Shown one piece after another: positions 8,914 to 17,689 of a DNA stretch of 64,000 nt. The notes under the pieces were generated by a model that was given only the letters and a program-made list of their open reading frames with translations, was not told the DNA's origin and did not search any database. The stretch spans positions 214,905 through 278,904 of the forward strand of contig CAJTLW010000004.1 of the NCBI GenBank assembly GCA_910577515.1, in the 5' to 3' direction. Numbering within the stretch: position 1 is the stretch's first letter; every line of letters begins with the position of its first letter. This DNA comes from an uncultured Vampirovibrio sp. (GTDB taxonomy: Bacteria > Cyanobacteriota > Vampirovibrionia > Gastranaerophilales > Gastranaerophilaceae). Made by a program: the position numbers and the translations under genes.

Positions 8914-9846
8914 TTATTTCAAATTTTCAAATAAAACGCTTGATAAATATCTTTCGCCGTAATCGGGAAGAATTACAACAATGATTTTATCTTTGTTTTC
9001 AGGTCTTTTTGAAACTTTAAGTGCGCCAAACATCGCAGCGCCTGATGAGATTCCGCATAAAATCCCTTCTTCTTTTGCAAGACGGCGTGATGTTTCAATG
9101 GCATCTTCGTTTGAAACTTTTATAATTTCATTAATTACGTTTGTATCAAGTGTTTTTGGAATGAAGCCTGCGCCTATCCCTTGAATTTTGTGGGGTCCTG
9201 AAGGTTCGCCCGATAAAACGGCTGATGTTTCAGGCTCAACCGCTATTGCTTTAAAATTCGGCAATTCGTTTTTAATTGTGCGGCTTATTCCCGTGATTGT
9301 ACCTCCTGTGCCAACGCCTGCAACAAGAATATCTATTTTATTATCAGTATCGTTTAATATTTCAACAGCGGTTGTTTTTTCATGTGCAGCAGGATTATCA
9401 GGGTTTTCAAACTGACCTGCTATTATTGCATCGGGAATTTGTTTTTTTAATTCTTCTGCTTTTTCAATAGCGCCTTTCATGCCTTTTGAGCCTTCTGTTA
9501 AGATAAGCTCTGCTCCGTAAGCTTTCATTAACATACGACGTTCAATGCTCATGGTATCCGGCATGGTGATAATAAGCCTGTATCCTTTAATGGCACATAC
9601 CCAAGCTAGGCCTATTCCTGTATTTCCGCTTGTTGGTTCAATAATTGTTGTTTTATCCGGAGCAATTTCACCTCTTTTTTCTGCTTCTTCAATCATATTT
9701 AATGCAACACGGTCTTTTATTGAATTTGCAGGGTTGAAGCACTCAAGCTTAGCGTATATTTTAGCGTATCCGTCTTTATTTAATTTATTAATTTCAACAA
9801 GGGGGGTGTTTCCTGTAAGTTCGCATAAATTTTTTGCAACTTTCAT
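8914..9846 (-). CDS. cysK: Cysteine synthase A (O-acetylserine sulfhydrylase)
   Basis: A PLP enzyme that makes cysteine from O-acetylserine and sulfide in the cytoplasm. The 310 residues contain the PLP lysine K44 in NSIKDR, the substrate loop PTSGNTGIGLAW, and the PLP-phosphate loop GVGTGGTITG. The C-terminal CGISSGAAMFGAL with Ser for the pyridine nitrogen is also present. Length and motifs match CysK rather than the longer cystathionine beta-synthase. It stands alone on the minus strand, divergent from the unknown gene at 9945, with a terminator downstream. Confidence 0.95.
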   Translation of the reverse strand: MKVAKNLCELTGNTPLVEINKLNKDGYAKIYAKLECFNPANSIKDRVALNMIEEAEKRGEIAPDKTTIIEPTSGNTGIGLAWVCAIKGYRLIITMPDTMSIERRMLMKAYGAELILTEGSKGMKGAIEKAEELKKQIPDAIIAGQFENPDNPAAHEKTTAVEILNDTDNKIDILVAGVGTGGTITGISRTIKNELPNFKAIAVEPETSAVLSGEPSGPHKIQGIGAGFIPKTLDTNVINEIIKVSNEDAIETSRRLAKEEGILCGISSGAAMFGALKVSKRPENKDKIIVVILPDYGERYLSSVLFENLK

Positions 9847-9944
9847 TTTAAAATCCTTTTTTCTTGCATTGCTACCACCTTATTGTTTCACTATTTGTAA
9901 ATTTGTCAATTGGCAAAATTTATTTTTATATGTTTTAAAATGGT

Positions 9945-10733
9945 ATGAAGATTTTATGCAACAATTTTATTCCTTTTAGAGCCAGGAATAAAGAAGCAAG
10001 AAAAGCTGATGATATTCAAAGACGTACAAGAGCTTCGTTTCCTATGATAAGCTCAACTTATGCGGCAGATTTCTATTCGGTTTTTAATAAAGACATCAAT
10101 GATATTGACCCTGATTCAAAAATGCTTTTTAGAATTTTAGAGTCAAAAATTAAACAAGCAAGAAGTGATGCTCAGATTATAGGGTTGCTATCAGGCGCCT
10201 CTGTTTACAATGAAAATTATAAGATTGTTCTAAATCAGGTTTTGAAACATAAGGTTGGGAATTGTGAAGAAAATGCAAAGGCAGCACTTTCTGTACTTTT
10301 TGCAAATGGTTTTTATAATTCTTCAAGAGTCGGGCTTGAATATGAAATTAAATTTATAGATAAGCAGACAGGAGAGCCTGCTTATTCTATCTCAAAAGAT
10401 TTAAACCACAGCTTTGCAATAACAGACCTCAATACATGTAAAAAGCAAGACATTATAATTGATCCGTGGCTTGGTTTTGCAGACAACAAACAGGGTGCTT
10501 GCGCAAGGTTTAAAGGCATTTATAAAAAGGATTTGGATGAATTTGAAAATGAAGCAAAAGAAAAATTCTACGGCTTATTTCATTTGAAAGAAGGTTTTAA
10601 ACTTGAAGATTATGAAATTCGGAGAGAATTTATTTTTCCTATGCGTGAACGTATGAGTGCAACTCAGAAACAAGAAATTGGTGAATATGTGAAAAATGTT
10701 TATCCAGAAACCGTTTTGGATATAATTGCATAA
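9945..10733 (+). CDS. Unknown protein with a Cys-His-Asp (transglutaminase/papain-like) pattern
   Basis: Not identified with certainty. The 262-residue product has three spaced motifs: GNCEENA (Cys107), NHSFAITD (His155) and IIDPWLGF (Asp173). A GxC-E-A / HxF / DPW series is typical of transglutaminase-like or papain-like folds, including many secreted bacterial effectors. The N terminus (CNNFIPFRARNKE) has an Asn/Phe-rich stretch ending F-R-A, similar to starts seen in other unknowns of this window. No signal peptide or membrane segment is visible. It has a poor ribosome site and no operon partner. It could be a peptidase, an amidase or an effector; the catalytic triad is inferred only from spacing. 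Confidence 0.6.
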   Translation: MKILCNNFIPFRARNKEARKADDIQRRTRASFPMISSTYAADFYSVFNKDINDIDPDSKMLFRILESKIKQARSDAQIIGLLSGASVYNENYKIVLNQVLKHKVGNCEENAKAALSVLFANGFYNSSRVGLEYEIKFIDKQTGEPAYSISKDLNHSFAITDLNTCKKQDIIIDPWLGFADNKQGACARFKGIYKKDLDEFENEAKEKFYGLFHLKEGFKLEDYEIRREFIFPMRERMSATQKQEIGEYVKNVYPETVLDIIA

Positions 10734-10953
10734 AATGTGTGATTTTAGAGATATGACCATTTAAATCAAATTTGAATTATTAAGTTTTGTTGCAAAAAAA
10801 TATGAATGGTGGAAATTCTCCCTTTTTTAAATATAATTGTTAAGGCAAAATAATTAATACAAAAGGATTAGATTTTTGCTTCCAGAGGATGAAGAAAAAT
10901 GTTTGTGTTAATATTTTGTTATAGTAGTAGTTTAGATAATAGAGGACAAAATT

Positions 10954-12648
10954 ATGTCATTACCTAACGTAGCATACTTTTCAATGGAAATCGCATTAGA
11001 CCAATCTTTGGCAACTTATTCAGGCGGTTTAGGATTTTTAGCAGGTTCACACATGCAATCTGCAGGGTATCTTCAAATGCCGATGGTAGGTGTTACAATC
11101 CTTTGGTCTTATGGTTATTATGATCAAAGAATCAACGAAAACGGCGAAGTTGAAGTTGCATATATTAGAAAACATTATGACTATTTAACAGATTTAAATG
11201 TTCAAACAACAGTTAATGTTTTTGGTGAAGATGTTATAGTTAAAGCCTTCAGAGTAGAGCCTGAATTATTTGGCTCCTGCCCTGTTTATCTTTTAACAAC
11301 TGATGTTGATGGTAACTCTGAATGGGCAAGAAGAATTTGTCATAAACTTTATGATGGGGATGAAAAAATCCGTGTTGCTCAGGAAACCGTTCTTGGTATC
11401 GGCGGTGTTAGAATTCTTCAGGAAGTTGGTTACAACTTTGATGTTGTTCATATGAACGAAGGTCATGCGCTTCCTGCTGCATTTGAATTATTGAGACAAT
11501 ATAACGGCAATCTTAAAGAAGTTAAGAAAAGAGTTGTATTTACAACTCATACACCTGTTGCTGCTGGTAATGAAGTTCACTGGGTTGATACTCTTGTTGA
11601 AAGTGGTTTCTTTGCAGGCGCTTCCCGTGAAGTTGCAGTGGAACTTGGCGGTGAGAACTTCTCTTTAACAGTTGCAGCTCTTAGAATGAGCAGAATTGCA
11701 AATGCTGTTTCACAACTGCACGGTCTTGTTGCTAAGAAAATGTGGGATTGGGTTGGCGGCAAATGCCCGATTAAAGCTATTACAAACGCTGTTAACCAAC
11801 ACTATTGGCAAGATGCAAGAATTGCAAATGCTCAAAGTGATGAAGATTTATTAAATGCAAAACATGAAATGAAAAAGGATTTATTCCAATACATTTCAGA
11901 TACTCAAGGTAAAAGATTTGACCCAAATGTTTTAACAATTACATGGGCAAGAAGATTTGCTGATTATAAAAGAGCTTGGCTCATTTTAATGGATAAACCG
12001 CGTATTGAAAAATTATTAAACGAAAATAAAGTTCAATTGATTTTTGCTGGTAAATTCCATCCGGATGATACAATGGGTAAAGAAATGTTCAATAAGATTT
12101 TAAAAGAATCTTACAGCATGAAAAACGTTGTAGTGCTTCCTGGATATGAATTAGCACTTTCTGCAAGACTTAAAAAAGGCTCTGATATCTGGTTAAACAC
12201 TCCGCTTAGACCTTTTGAAGCTTCAGGAACTTCAGGCATGAGTGCTAATATGAATGGTGCTTTGCACTTCTCAACTTATGACGGCTGGACAGTTGAAGGT
12301 ACTTTCCCAGGCATTAATGGTTATACTGTTGAATATCCTGGCCTTGATGACGATATTCCTTGGGAAGAAAGACACTGGAAAGACCATCAATGTGTAATGA
12401 ACACATTAGAAAATGAAATTATTCCTACTTATTATGAAAATAAACAAGAATGGGCAAGATTAATGAGACAAGCTATGAGAATTTCAGAAGCTTATTTCAA
12501 TTCAGACAGAATGGTTATAGAATACTATAACAGATTGTATAAGCCGATTGCTCACGCTGGAACTCAAGCAGGCATGGAAGAAGAGGATGATTCCAAAATG
12601 GCTGAAAACCCAAATCTTGATGCTTGGACATATTCAAATATCAAATAG
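10954..12648 (+). CDS. glgP: GT35-type alpha-glucan phosphorylase homologue lacking the PLP lysine
   Basis: Belongs by overall pattern to the short bacterial/archaeal glycogen phosphorylase group: VAYFSMEIALDQSLATYSGG at the N terminus, VVHMNEGHALPA in the centre, and FAGKFHPDD plus EASGTSGM near the C terminus. Phosphorylases cut alpha-1,4-glucans with phosphate using a PLP Schiff base. In the rabbit enzyme the lysine is in GTGNMKF; here the ungapped equivalent is GTSGMSA, so position 430 is Ser. The protein (564 residues) is otherwise intact with no frameshift. It may be a non-PLP glucosyltransferase, a regulator or an inactive paralogue. It has a good ribosome site (GAGGAC) and its own terminator. 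Confidence 0.75.
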   Translation: MSLPNVAYFSMEIALDQSLATYSGGLGFLAGSHMQSAGYLQMPMVGVTILWSYGYYDQRINENGEVEVAYIRKHYDYLTDLNVQTTVNVFGEDVIVKAFRVEPELFGSCPVYLLTTDVDGNSEWARRICHKLYDGDEKIRVAQETVLGIGGVRILQEVGYNFDVVHMNEGHALPAAFELLRQYNGNLKEVKKRVVFTTHTPVAAGNEVHWVDTLVESGFFAGASREVAVELGGENFSLTVAALRMSRIANAVSQLHGLVAKKMWDWVGGKCPIKAITNAVNQHYWQDARIANAQSDEDLLNAKHEMKKDLFQYISDTQGKRFDPNVLTITWARRFADYKRAWLILMDKPRIEKLLNENKVQLIFAGKFHPDDTMGKEMFNKILKESYSMKNVVVLPGYELALSARLKKGSDIWLNTPLRPFEASGTSGMSANMNGALHFSTYDGWTVEGTFPGINGYTVEYPGLDDDIPWEERHWKDHQCVMNTLENEIIPTYYENKQEWARLMRQAMRISEAYFNSDRMVIEYYNRLYKPIAHAGTQAGMEEEDDSKMAENPNLDAWTYSNIK

Positions 12649-12672
12649 GGATTGATAAGAGTATCTTTAAAG

Positions 12673-12699
12673 TAGCCGCATCGTTGTTAGGTGCGGCTA
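12673..12699 (+). terminator. Terminator after the glucan phosphorylase homologue
   Basis: A perfect 8-bp stem TAGCCGCA (12673-12680) / TGCGGCTA (12692-12699) is followed by TTTGATTATTT. It lies 25 bases after the stop and between convergent genes, so it may also serve the small minus-strand regulator. Confidence 0.75.
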
Positions 12700-12727
12700 T
12701 TTGATTATTTAGTCTGGAAAATAAAAC

Positions 12728-12892
12728 TTAACGTTTAAAATTTTTAAGAGCATATTCAATACATTGAACAATAAGCTCATTGCGGCTGATGTCAGTTTCC
12801 CCTGAAAGTTCATCAACTTTTTTTAGCACCTCTGTATCAAGACGTATGCTAATTACTGTTTTTTCCTGTTTTATTGGCTTGAAATCGTTCAT
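12728..12892 (-). CDS. Ribbon-helix-helix (CopG/Arc-type) DNA-binding protein
   Basis: The 54-residue product MNDFKPIKQEKTVISIRLDT... has the beta strand TVISIRLDTEVLKKVDEL followed by two helices (DISRNELIVQCIEYALKNF), the layout of MetJ/Arc/CopG repressors, which bind as dimers of dimers. The start at 12892 is chosen over a Met 13 codons upstream because AAAGG lies seven bases before it, while the longer start has none. It is divergent from the 986-residue prepilin gene, with 131 bases between starts. That gap contains repeated AATAC/GTATT half-sites overlapping the predicted prepilin promoter, so I infer it represses that gene and perhaps itself. Confidence 0.8.
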   Translation of the reverse strand: MNDFKPIKQEKTVISIRLDTEVLKKVDELSGETDISRNELIVQCIEYALKNFKR

Positions 12893-12949
12893 CCTTGCAC
12901 CTTTTATTATTGTATTTAAATTAGGGCGCATAATATATATTTAAAAATA

Positions 12950-12992
12950 GAATACAAATAGTATTCACTTTATAAATACATTATGGTATTAT
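12950..12992 (+). promoter_or_regulatory. Promoter and double operator of the first prepilin gene
   Basis: The perfect palindrome GAATAC-AAATA-GTATTC is at 12950-12966, and a second AATAC-N6-GTATT pair is at 12975-12990. A -35 like TTCACT (12964-12969), 17 bases and a -10 like TATTAT (12987-12992) overlap the two palindromes. The prepilin ATG is at 13024 with GAGGTG before it. Repeated 5-base half-sites fit binding by the neighbouring ribbon-helix-helix protein. Binding is inferred, not shown. Confidence 0.6.
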
Positions 12993-13023
12993 TTTTTTAA
13001 AATAGATATTAGCGAGGTGTACT

Positions 13024-15984
13024 ATGAATTTAAATAAACAATATTATAAGCGTCAGCTTGCCTTCTCCCTCATCGAAATGCTCATGGCTCTCCTTGCCGC
13101 CTCACTTTTAATGGCAGCTTTAGCTCCCGTAATGACACGGCGCATGCATGATTCAATGACAATTTCAGTAGAAGGAGAAATACCAGGTAAAAAAACAAAA
13201 ACCCATGAAATAACCTATGAAGATTGTCTATCAAACGGAGGTATAGAAAAAGAAGAAAAAGATTTAATAACAGGAAAAGTAATAAGCAGATACTGTGAAG
13301 GAGAATTCACTATTCCTTATGGCTATAACGGAAACATGAAAGTAACAGCCATAGGTGCAGGCGGAGGTGGAGGAGTATCATCTACTGCAGGATACATAGA
13401 ATACACAACAGAAGGAAGCACAAACACCTTTACAGTCCCTAACCTCATCAATAAACTTGAAGCCACCCTCATCTCAGGAGGCGCAGGCGGCGGAGCAGGG
13501 GGGCAAGCTCTTGTAAATGTTGATTATTTAATGGCAGGAGATTATACATGGACTATTCCTAATGTTGCTTGGAATAAAAATGTTATAATTACAGCTTGTG
13601 GCGGAGGTGGCGGCGCAGGAGGTTCAACGGGGTACGGGCAATACTATCAATCAAGTTATGCTTCAGGAAATGGTGGCAGAGGTGGTTATACAAGAGCCAT
13701 TATAGCTTTAAATTCTTTAAATACAAATACAATGGGTAGCGAAAAAACACAAAAAATAATTATAGGCGGTGGCGGCGGTGGCGGAGCAGCAGGAGCGGCA
13801 ACGGCATATGCAAATGGTTTAAATGGCAGAAATGGTGGCGGAGGTGGGGGTGGAGCCGATGCATGGTGCGCAGGTCAAGGATATGGTGGTTTGGGTGGCA
13901 AAAAAAGCAATAACGGGGGAGGGCATATATGCAATAACGGGACGGCAGGTTTTGGCGGTAAAAAAGGGGATGCTGATTTAAATACAAATGAAGATGGACA
14001 GGATGGCACCGGAACAGATACTCTTGGCGGTTCAGGCGGCGGGGCAGGCAATGGCGGAGCATCAAGAAGCGGGGACAACACAACAGGACCAAATGGTGGT
14101 GGTGGTGGGGGTGGAAGCACAACAGGATACGGTGGTGGCGGAGGTGGAGGTGGCAATGGTACCGGTGGTGGCGGAGGTGGAGGTGGAGCAACAATTTTTG
14201 GCACAAGAAATAATCAAATCGTAATGGCTCCCGGAGGCGGTGGGGGTGGAGCCAGCGGGGTGGATGATTTCAATTATAATAGCGGAAAAAGGGTATGTGC
14301 TTATGACAATACCACTAAAAGATATGAAGTGCTAAAAAATATTGCCGATAGCTATGTCCTTGCATGCGCCAGATGGCTTACTTCCGGCGGGGGTGGCGGA
14401 GGTGGAGGCGGCACTGGTGGCGGTAACGGAGGAATCGGCGGAAGAGGTTGGTTTGGCGACCCTGCACCTGGAGGTAATGGCATCAATAATCCTGCTTCTA
14501 CAACATCTATATTCGGCGAAAATAATTGTAATGGCGGAAGTGGAGACATTAAAGGAATGCTAAGAGCTCCTAAAATGGGTGGCAGCGGTCAGGATGGTGC
14601 TATGAGAATATCATACCTTGACTATGGTCCCGGCGGCTCAGGCGGCGGCTCCGGGCAACTAGTACCTATTCAACCTGTTTCTGTTCAACCAAATGAGGTT
14701 TTAACATTGTCAATAGGACGGGGGGCTACAGGCGGCGCTAAAGGTGGAATTAATTCTAATGGCAGCATAACTAATCCCACCATAGGTGGTGGAAGTGTAA
14801 CTAATGAAAATTATGCAATTGTAACAAAACTAATGCGTGGTTCTAATCAATTGCTAAGCACAATAGCGGGTAGCAGTAGTGCTAATGATAGAGGAGCGCG
14901 TGGTGGAGGGCCTACAGGTGAAATTTACAATGAGTATCATCCATGGTATGGAGTTAGAGGCGAAATAACAAACGGAATCACACGCGTGGAAGGAATGAAT
15001 ATTACAGGTTTTTCTACCGGCGATGGCTATAATGCCGGAAATGCAGAAGGTATAGGAAACCCTATTAGCGGGCAAGTCACCTACCCTAACGATTCCACAG
15101 GTGGTTCTGGCGGTACTCTCACCACCCCCTGGTTCACCTGCACCCCCGGCAAAGGCGGTACTTCTTCCAATCCCACAGGAGGTAATGCACAAGGCTATGG
15201 CTGCGGCGGTGGCGGAGGCTATGGTCTATCAAATGGTGGTAAAGGTGCAGGCGGTTATGCACGTATATCCTGGAACAAATATTGGGATACTGCATTAAAC
15301 AGCGGTAAAGGAGATTACAAATATGCAAATGTTGGTACCGCAGGAGGCGGAGCCTCCGGCAACATAGTTGTTTATACAATATCAAACCTAAAAAGTGGAG
15401 ATAAGATAAAAATAAGAATAGGAAAAGGAGGAGAAGGTGCATCTGTTAATAACAATACAATAACAAATGCAATAAAAGGAGGGGATACCGTATTTGGCCA
15501 AAATAAAGCATCAATAAAAATAATAGCAGGCGGAGGTAACCCCGGAACCAATCCTTCAATCACAGGTAACCATCCCGATACAACAATATCAAACGGAACA
15601 GGCGGAGATATAAATAATGATAATAATGCCTATTCATTTAATAATAAAAACCTCACCACCCAATGTAACAACACAACTACAATAAACAACTGTTACATAA
15701 AAGGGTTAAAAGGATATGATGGAGCAAGCACAAAAGGCGGAAACGGAGCAAACCTTCCAAGCAACTCTAAAATATTAGGCAAAAGCAACACAGGTAATAC
15801 AGGCGGCACAGGTGGTACAACAGGCAGCAATGCAAAAGGAGCAAATGCTTATGATAAAGGCATAGGTTCAGGAGGTGGTGGTGCAGGAATACTCGATATA
15901 GGAACTCCAACAATCTCTACACACAACCCCAACACGGGAGGTAATGGCTCTAATGGCAAAATACTCCTTGAATGGTGGGAGTAA
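13024..15984 (+). CDS. Large glycine-rich prepilin-like surface protein
   Basis: The 986-residue protein starts with a short basic leader and a type IV prepilin motif: RQLA|FSLIEMLMALL, with cleavage expected after Ala13 and Glu at +5. One hydrophobic helix of about 20 residues follows, then VMTRRM. Most of the remainder is Gly/Asn/Thr-rich, with runs of six to ten glycines from about residue 110 to 560 separated by beta-type segments such as MKVTAIGAG and TWTIPNV. The sequence resembles the glycine-rich repeat domains of bacterial surface proteins; no enzyme motif is seen. Its C-ending codon use differs from the neighbouring AT-rich genes. It is likely an exported minor pilin or adhesin. A paralogue begins at 63198. 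The RHH protein is encoded divergently upstream. Confidence 0.85.
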   Translation: MNLNKQYYKRQLAFSLIEMLMALLAASLLMAALAPVMTRRMHDSMTISVEGEIPGKKTKTHEITYEDCLSNGGIEKEEKDLITGKVISRYCEGEFTIPYGYNGNMKVTAIGAGGGGGVSSTAGYIEYTTEGSTNTFTVPNLINKLEATLISGGAGGGAGGQALVNVDYLMAGDYTWTIPNVAWNKNVIITACGGGGGAGGSTGYGQYYQSSYASGNGGRGGYTRAIIALNSLNTNTMGSEKTQKIIIGGGGGGGAAGAATAYANGLNGRNGGGGGGGADAWCAGQGYGGLGGKKSNNGGGHICNNGTAGFGGKKGDADLNTNEDGQDGTGTDTLGGSGGGAGNGGASRSGDNTTGPNGGGGGGGSTTGYGGGGGGGGNGTGGGGGGGGATIFGTRNNQIVMAPGGGGGGASGVDDFNYNSGKRVCAYDNTTKRYEVLKNIADSYVLACARWLTSGGGGGGGGGTGGGNGGIGGRGWFGDPAPGGNGINNPASTTSIFGENNCNGGSGDIKGMLRAPKMGGSGQDGAMRISYLDYGPGGSGGGSGQLVPIQPVSVQPNEVLTLSIGRGATGGAKGGINSNGSITNPTIGGGSVTNENYAIVTKLMRGSNQLLSTIAGSSSANDRGARGGGPTGEIYNEYHPWYGVRGEITNGITRVEGMNITGFSTGDGYNAGNAEGIGNPISGQVTYPNDSTGGSGGTLTTPWFTCTPGKGGTSSNPTGGNAQGYGCGGGGGYGLSNGGKGAGGYARISWNKYWDTALNSGKGDYKYANVGTAGGGASGNIVVYTISNLKSGDKIKIRIGKGGEGASVNNNTITNAIKGGDTVFGQNKASIKIIAGGGNPGTNPSITGNHPDTTISNGTGGDINNDNNAYSFNNKNLTTQCNNTTTINNCYIKGLKGYDGASTKGGNGANLPSNSKILGKSNTGNTGGTGGTTGSNAKGANAYDKGIGSGGGGAGILDIGTPTISTHNPNTGGNGSNGKILLEWWE

Positions 15985-16031
15985 ACAATAAACCAAACAA
16001 ATCAAACCAAACCAACCCAACCCAAACCAAA
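15985..16031 (+). repeat. A/C-rich, G-free low-complexity tract
   Basis: Right after the prepilin stop, about 47 bases contain only A, C and a few T, built from ACCAA/CCCAA units. It is unstructured on the plus strand and directly precedes a hairpin terminator. It may be a Rho-loading-like tract or a decayed tandem repeat; no function is established. Confidence 0.5.
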
Positions 16032-16053
16032 TTTTAGATGAACAACTTTTCAA

Positions 16054-16089
16054 GGAGTGCTTATTGTAACCTTAGCACTCCCTTTTTTT
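16054..16089 (+). terminator. Terminator of the glycine-rich prepilin gene
   Basis: Stem GGAGTGCT (16054-16061) / AGCACTCC (16074-16081), then CTTTTTTT. It is 70 bases after the prepilin stop and 69 bases before lysS, and separates the two transcription units. Confidence 0.8.
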
Positions 16090-16157
16090 ACCCGAATATT
16101 TACCATCTTTTATGTTTCAATTATAATTTTTTATATAAACTATTTTAGGAGAGAAAA

Positions 16158-17642
16158 ATGGAATCTACTAATAATACACTAGATGCAATCAGAGAAGGAA
16201 GAATTCAAAAACTTACCGACTTAATTGATAAAGGGATAAACCCGTATCCTTATTCTTATGATAAAAATATATCTGCAAATGAATTACAAAAAAGATATGA
16301 AAGCTTAGAGGCAGGCACTGAAACAGAAGACAGTTATTCTGTTGCAGGGCGTGTTATGGCGATGAGAAACTCTGGAATGTTTATTGATTTGATGGATTCA
16401 TCAGGTAAAATTCAGATTTTTTCCCATAAAGATAATTTATCAGAAGATAAGCTTGCTATTTTGAAATTGATTGACGTAGGCGATATTGTTGGTTTTTCAG
16501 GTACAATTAGAAGAACTCCAAGAGGGGAACTCAGCATTAAATCTTTGGATTTAAAATTATTGTCAAAGGCGCTTCGTCCGCTTCCTGAAAAGTTTCATGG
16601 GCTTGTTGATGTTGATACAAGGTATAGAAAAAGATATCTTGATTTGGTTGTAAATCAGGAAGTTAGGGATACATTCAAAAAAAGAAGCCTTATAATTCAA
16701 AAGATTAGAGAATATCTTATTAAAGAAGGGTTTTTGGAAGTGGAAACACCTATGCTTCAAACACAGGCAGGTGGAGCTACTGCAAGGCCTTTTGAAACTT
16801 TCCACAATGCACTTTCTATGCCAATGTTTTTAAGAATTGCGCCGGAATTGCACTTAAAAAGGCTTTTGGTTGGCGGTTTAAGCGAAAAGATTTTTGAGCT
16901 TAACCGTAATTTTAGAAACGAAGGTATTGATATCCGCCACAACCCAGAATTTACGATGATGGAACTATACCAAGCTTATGCCGATTATAATGATATGATG
17001 GTATTAATGGAAAATATGATATCATCAGTTGCAATGGATGTTTTAGGTACAACAAAAATTACATATCAGGGTAAGGAATTGGATTTAACGCCGCCATGGG
17101 ATAGAAAAACTATGCTTGGTGCTATAAAAGAATATACAGGGGTTGATTTTAATGAGCTTTTAACCGTTGAAGAGGCAGGTGCAGAAGCTGAAAAGATGGG
17201 AATTGAAGTTGAAGAATCAGACACTTGGGGCAAAATTTTGGATAAGATTTTTGAAGAAAAAGTTGAGCCAAAATTAATCCAGCCTGTTCATATCTTAGAT
17301 TATCCAAGGGATATATCGCCTTTAGCAAAGGTACACAGAGATAATCCAAGGCTTACTGAGCGTTTTGAAACCAGAATAAACGGTTGGGAAGTTTCAAATG
17401 CATTTTCAGAATTAACAGACCCTATCGACCAAAGAAACAGGTTTGAAGCGCAGGCAAAGGCAAAAGCGGCAGGGGATGAAGAAGCTATGCCAATTGATGA
17501 AGATTTTATTGAAGCGCTTGAAGTAGGGATGCCTCCGGCTGGCGGTATGGGAATAGGAATTGATCGTATTGTTATGCTTTTAACAGATTCACCTTCAATT
17601 AGAGATGTTATAGCATTTCCTACAATGCGTCCTAAAGCATAG
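16158..17642 (+). CDS. lysS: Lysyl-tRNA synthetase (class II)
   Basis: Charges tRNA-Lys with lysine. The 494-residue protein has an OB-fold anticodon domain (SVAGRVMAMRNSGMFIDLMD) and class II motifs: motif 2 FRNEGIDIRHNPEFTMMELY and motif 3 GMGIGIDRIVMLLT near the C terminus. The length is typical. The ATG is preceded by AGGAGAG. It is flanked by terminators on both sides and is therefore probably monocistronic. Confidence 0.96.
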   Translation: MESTNNTLDAIREGRIQKLTDLIDKGINPYPYSYDKNISANELQKRYESLEAGTETEDSYSVAGRVMAMRNSGMFIDLMDSSGKIQIFSHKDNLSEDKLAILKLIDVGDIVGFSGTIRRTPRGELSIKSLDLKLLSKALRPLPEKFHGLVDVDTRYRKRYLDLVVNQEVRDTFKKRSLIIQKIREYLIKEGFLEVETPMLQTQAGGATARPFETFHNALSMPMFLRIAPELHLKRLLVGGLSEKIFELNRNFRNEGIDIRHNPEFTMMELYQAYADYNDMMVLMENMISSVAMDVLGTTKITYQGKELDLTPPWDRKTMLGAIKEYTGVDFNELLTVEEAGAEAEKMGIEVEESDTWGKILDKIFEEKVEPKLIQPVHILDYPRDISPLAKVHRDNPRLTERFETRINGWEVSNAFSELTDPIDQRNRFEAQAKAKAAGDEEAMPIDEDFIEALEVGMPPAGGMGIGIDRIVMLLTDSPSIRDVIAFPTMRPKA

Positions 17643-17659
17643 ATATTATAAAATTAACT

Positions 17660-17689
17660 ATCCCTTGTGCTTTAAAAAGTGCAAGGGAT
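17660..17689. terminator. Terminator shared by lysS and the convergent GNAT gene
   Basis: Inverted repeat ATCCCTTGTGC (17660-17670) / GTGCAAGGGAT (17679-17689), with G-T pairs near the loop. It is placed between the convergent stops and abuts the GNAT stop codon. Confidence 0.65.

Noticed and set aside
13760..14206. Long minus-strand open frames (His/Leu/Pro-rich, 109-148 codons) opposite the glycine-rich gene
   Set aside because: They are the complement of GGN-rich codons; the plus frame has the start, prepilin motif and paralogue. No ribosome sites.
13360..14420. Apparent tandem DNA repeats or CRISPR-like repetition
   Set aside because: The repetition is at the level of Gly codons with irregular spacing; there are no constant repeats with unique spacers.
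16054..16081. GAGTGCT...AGCACTC resembling a CIRCE (HrcA) operator
   Set aside because: The arms are in the reverse order from CIRCE and a T-run follows, so it is a terminator.
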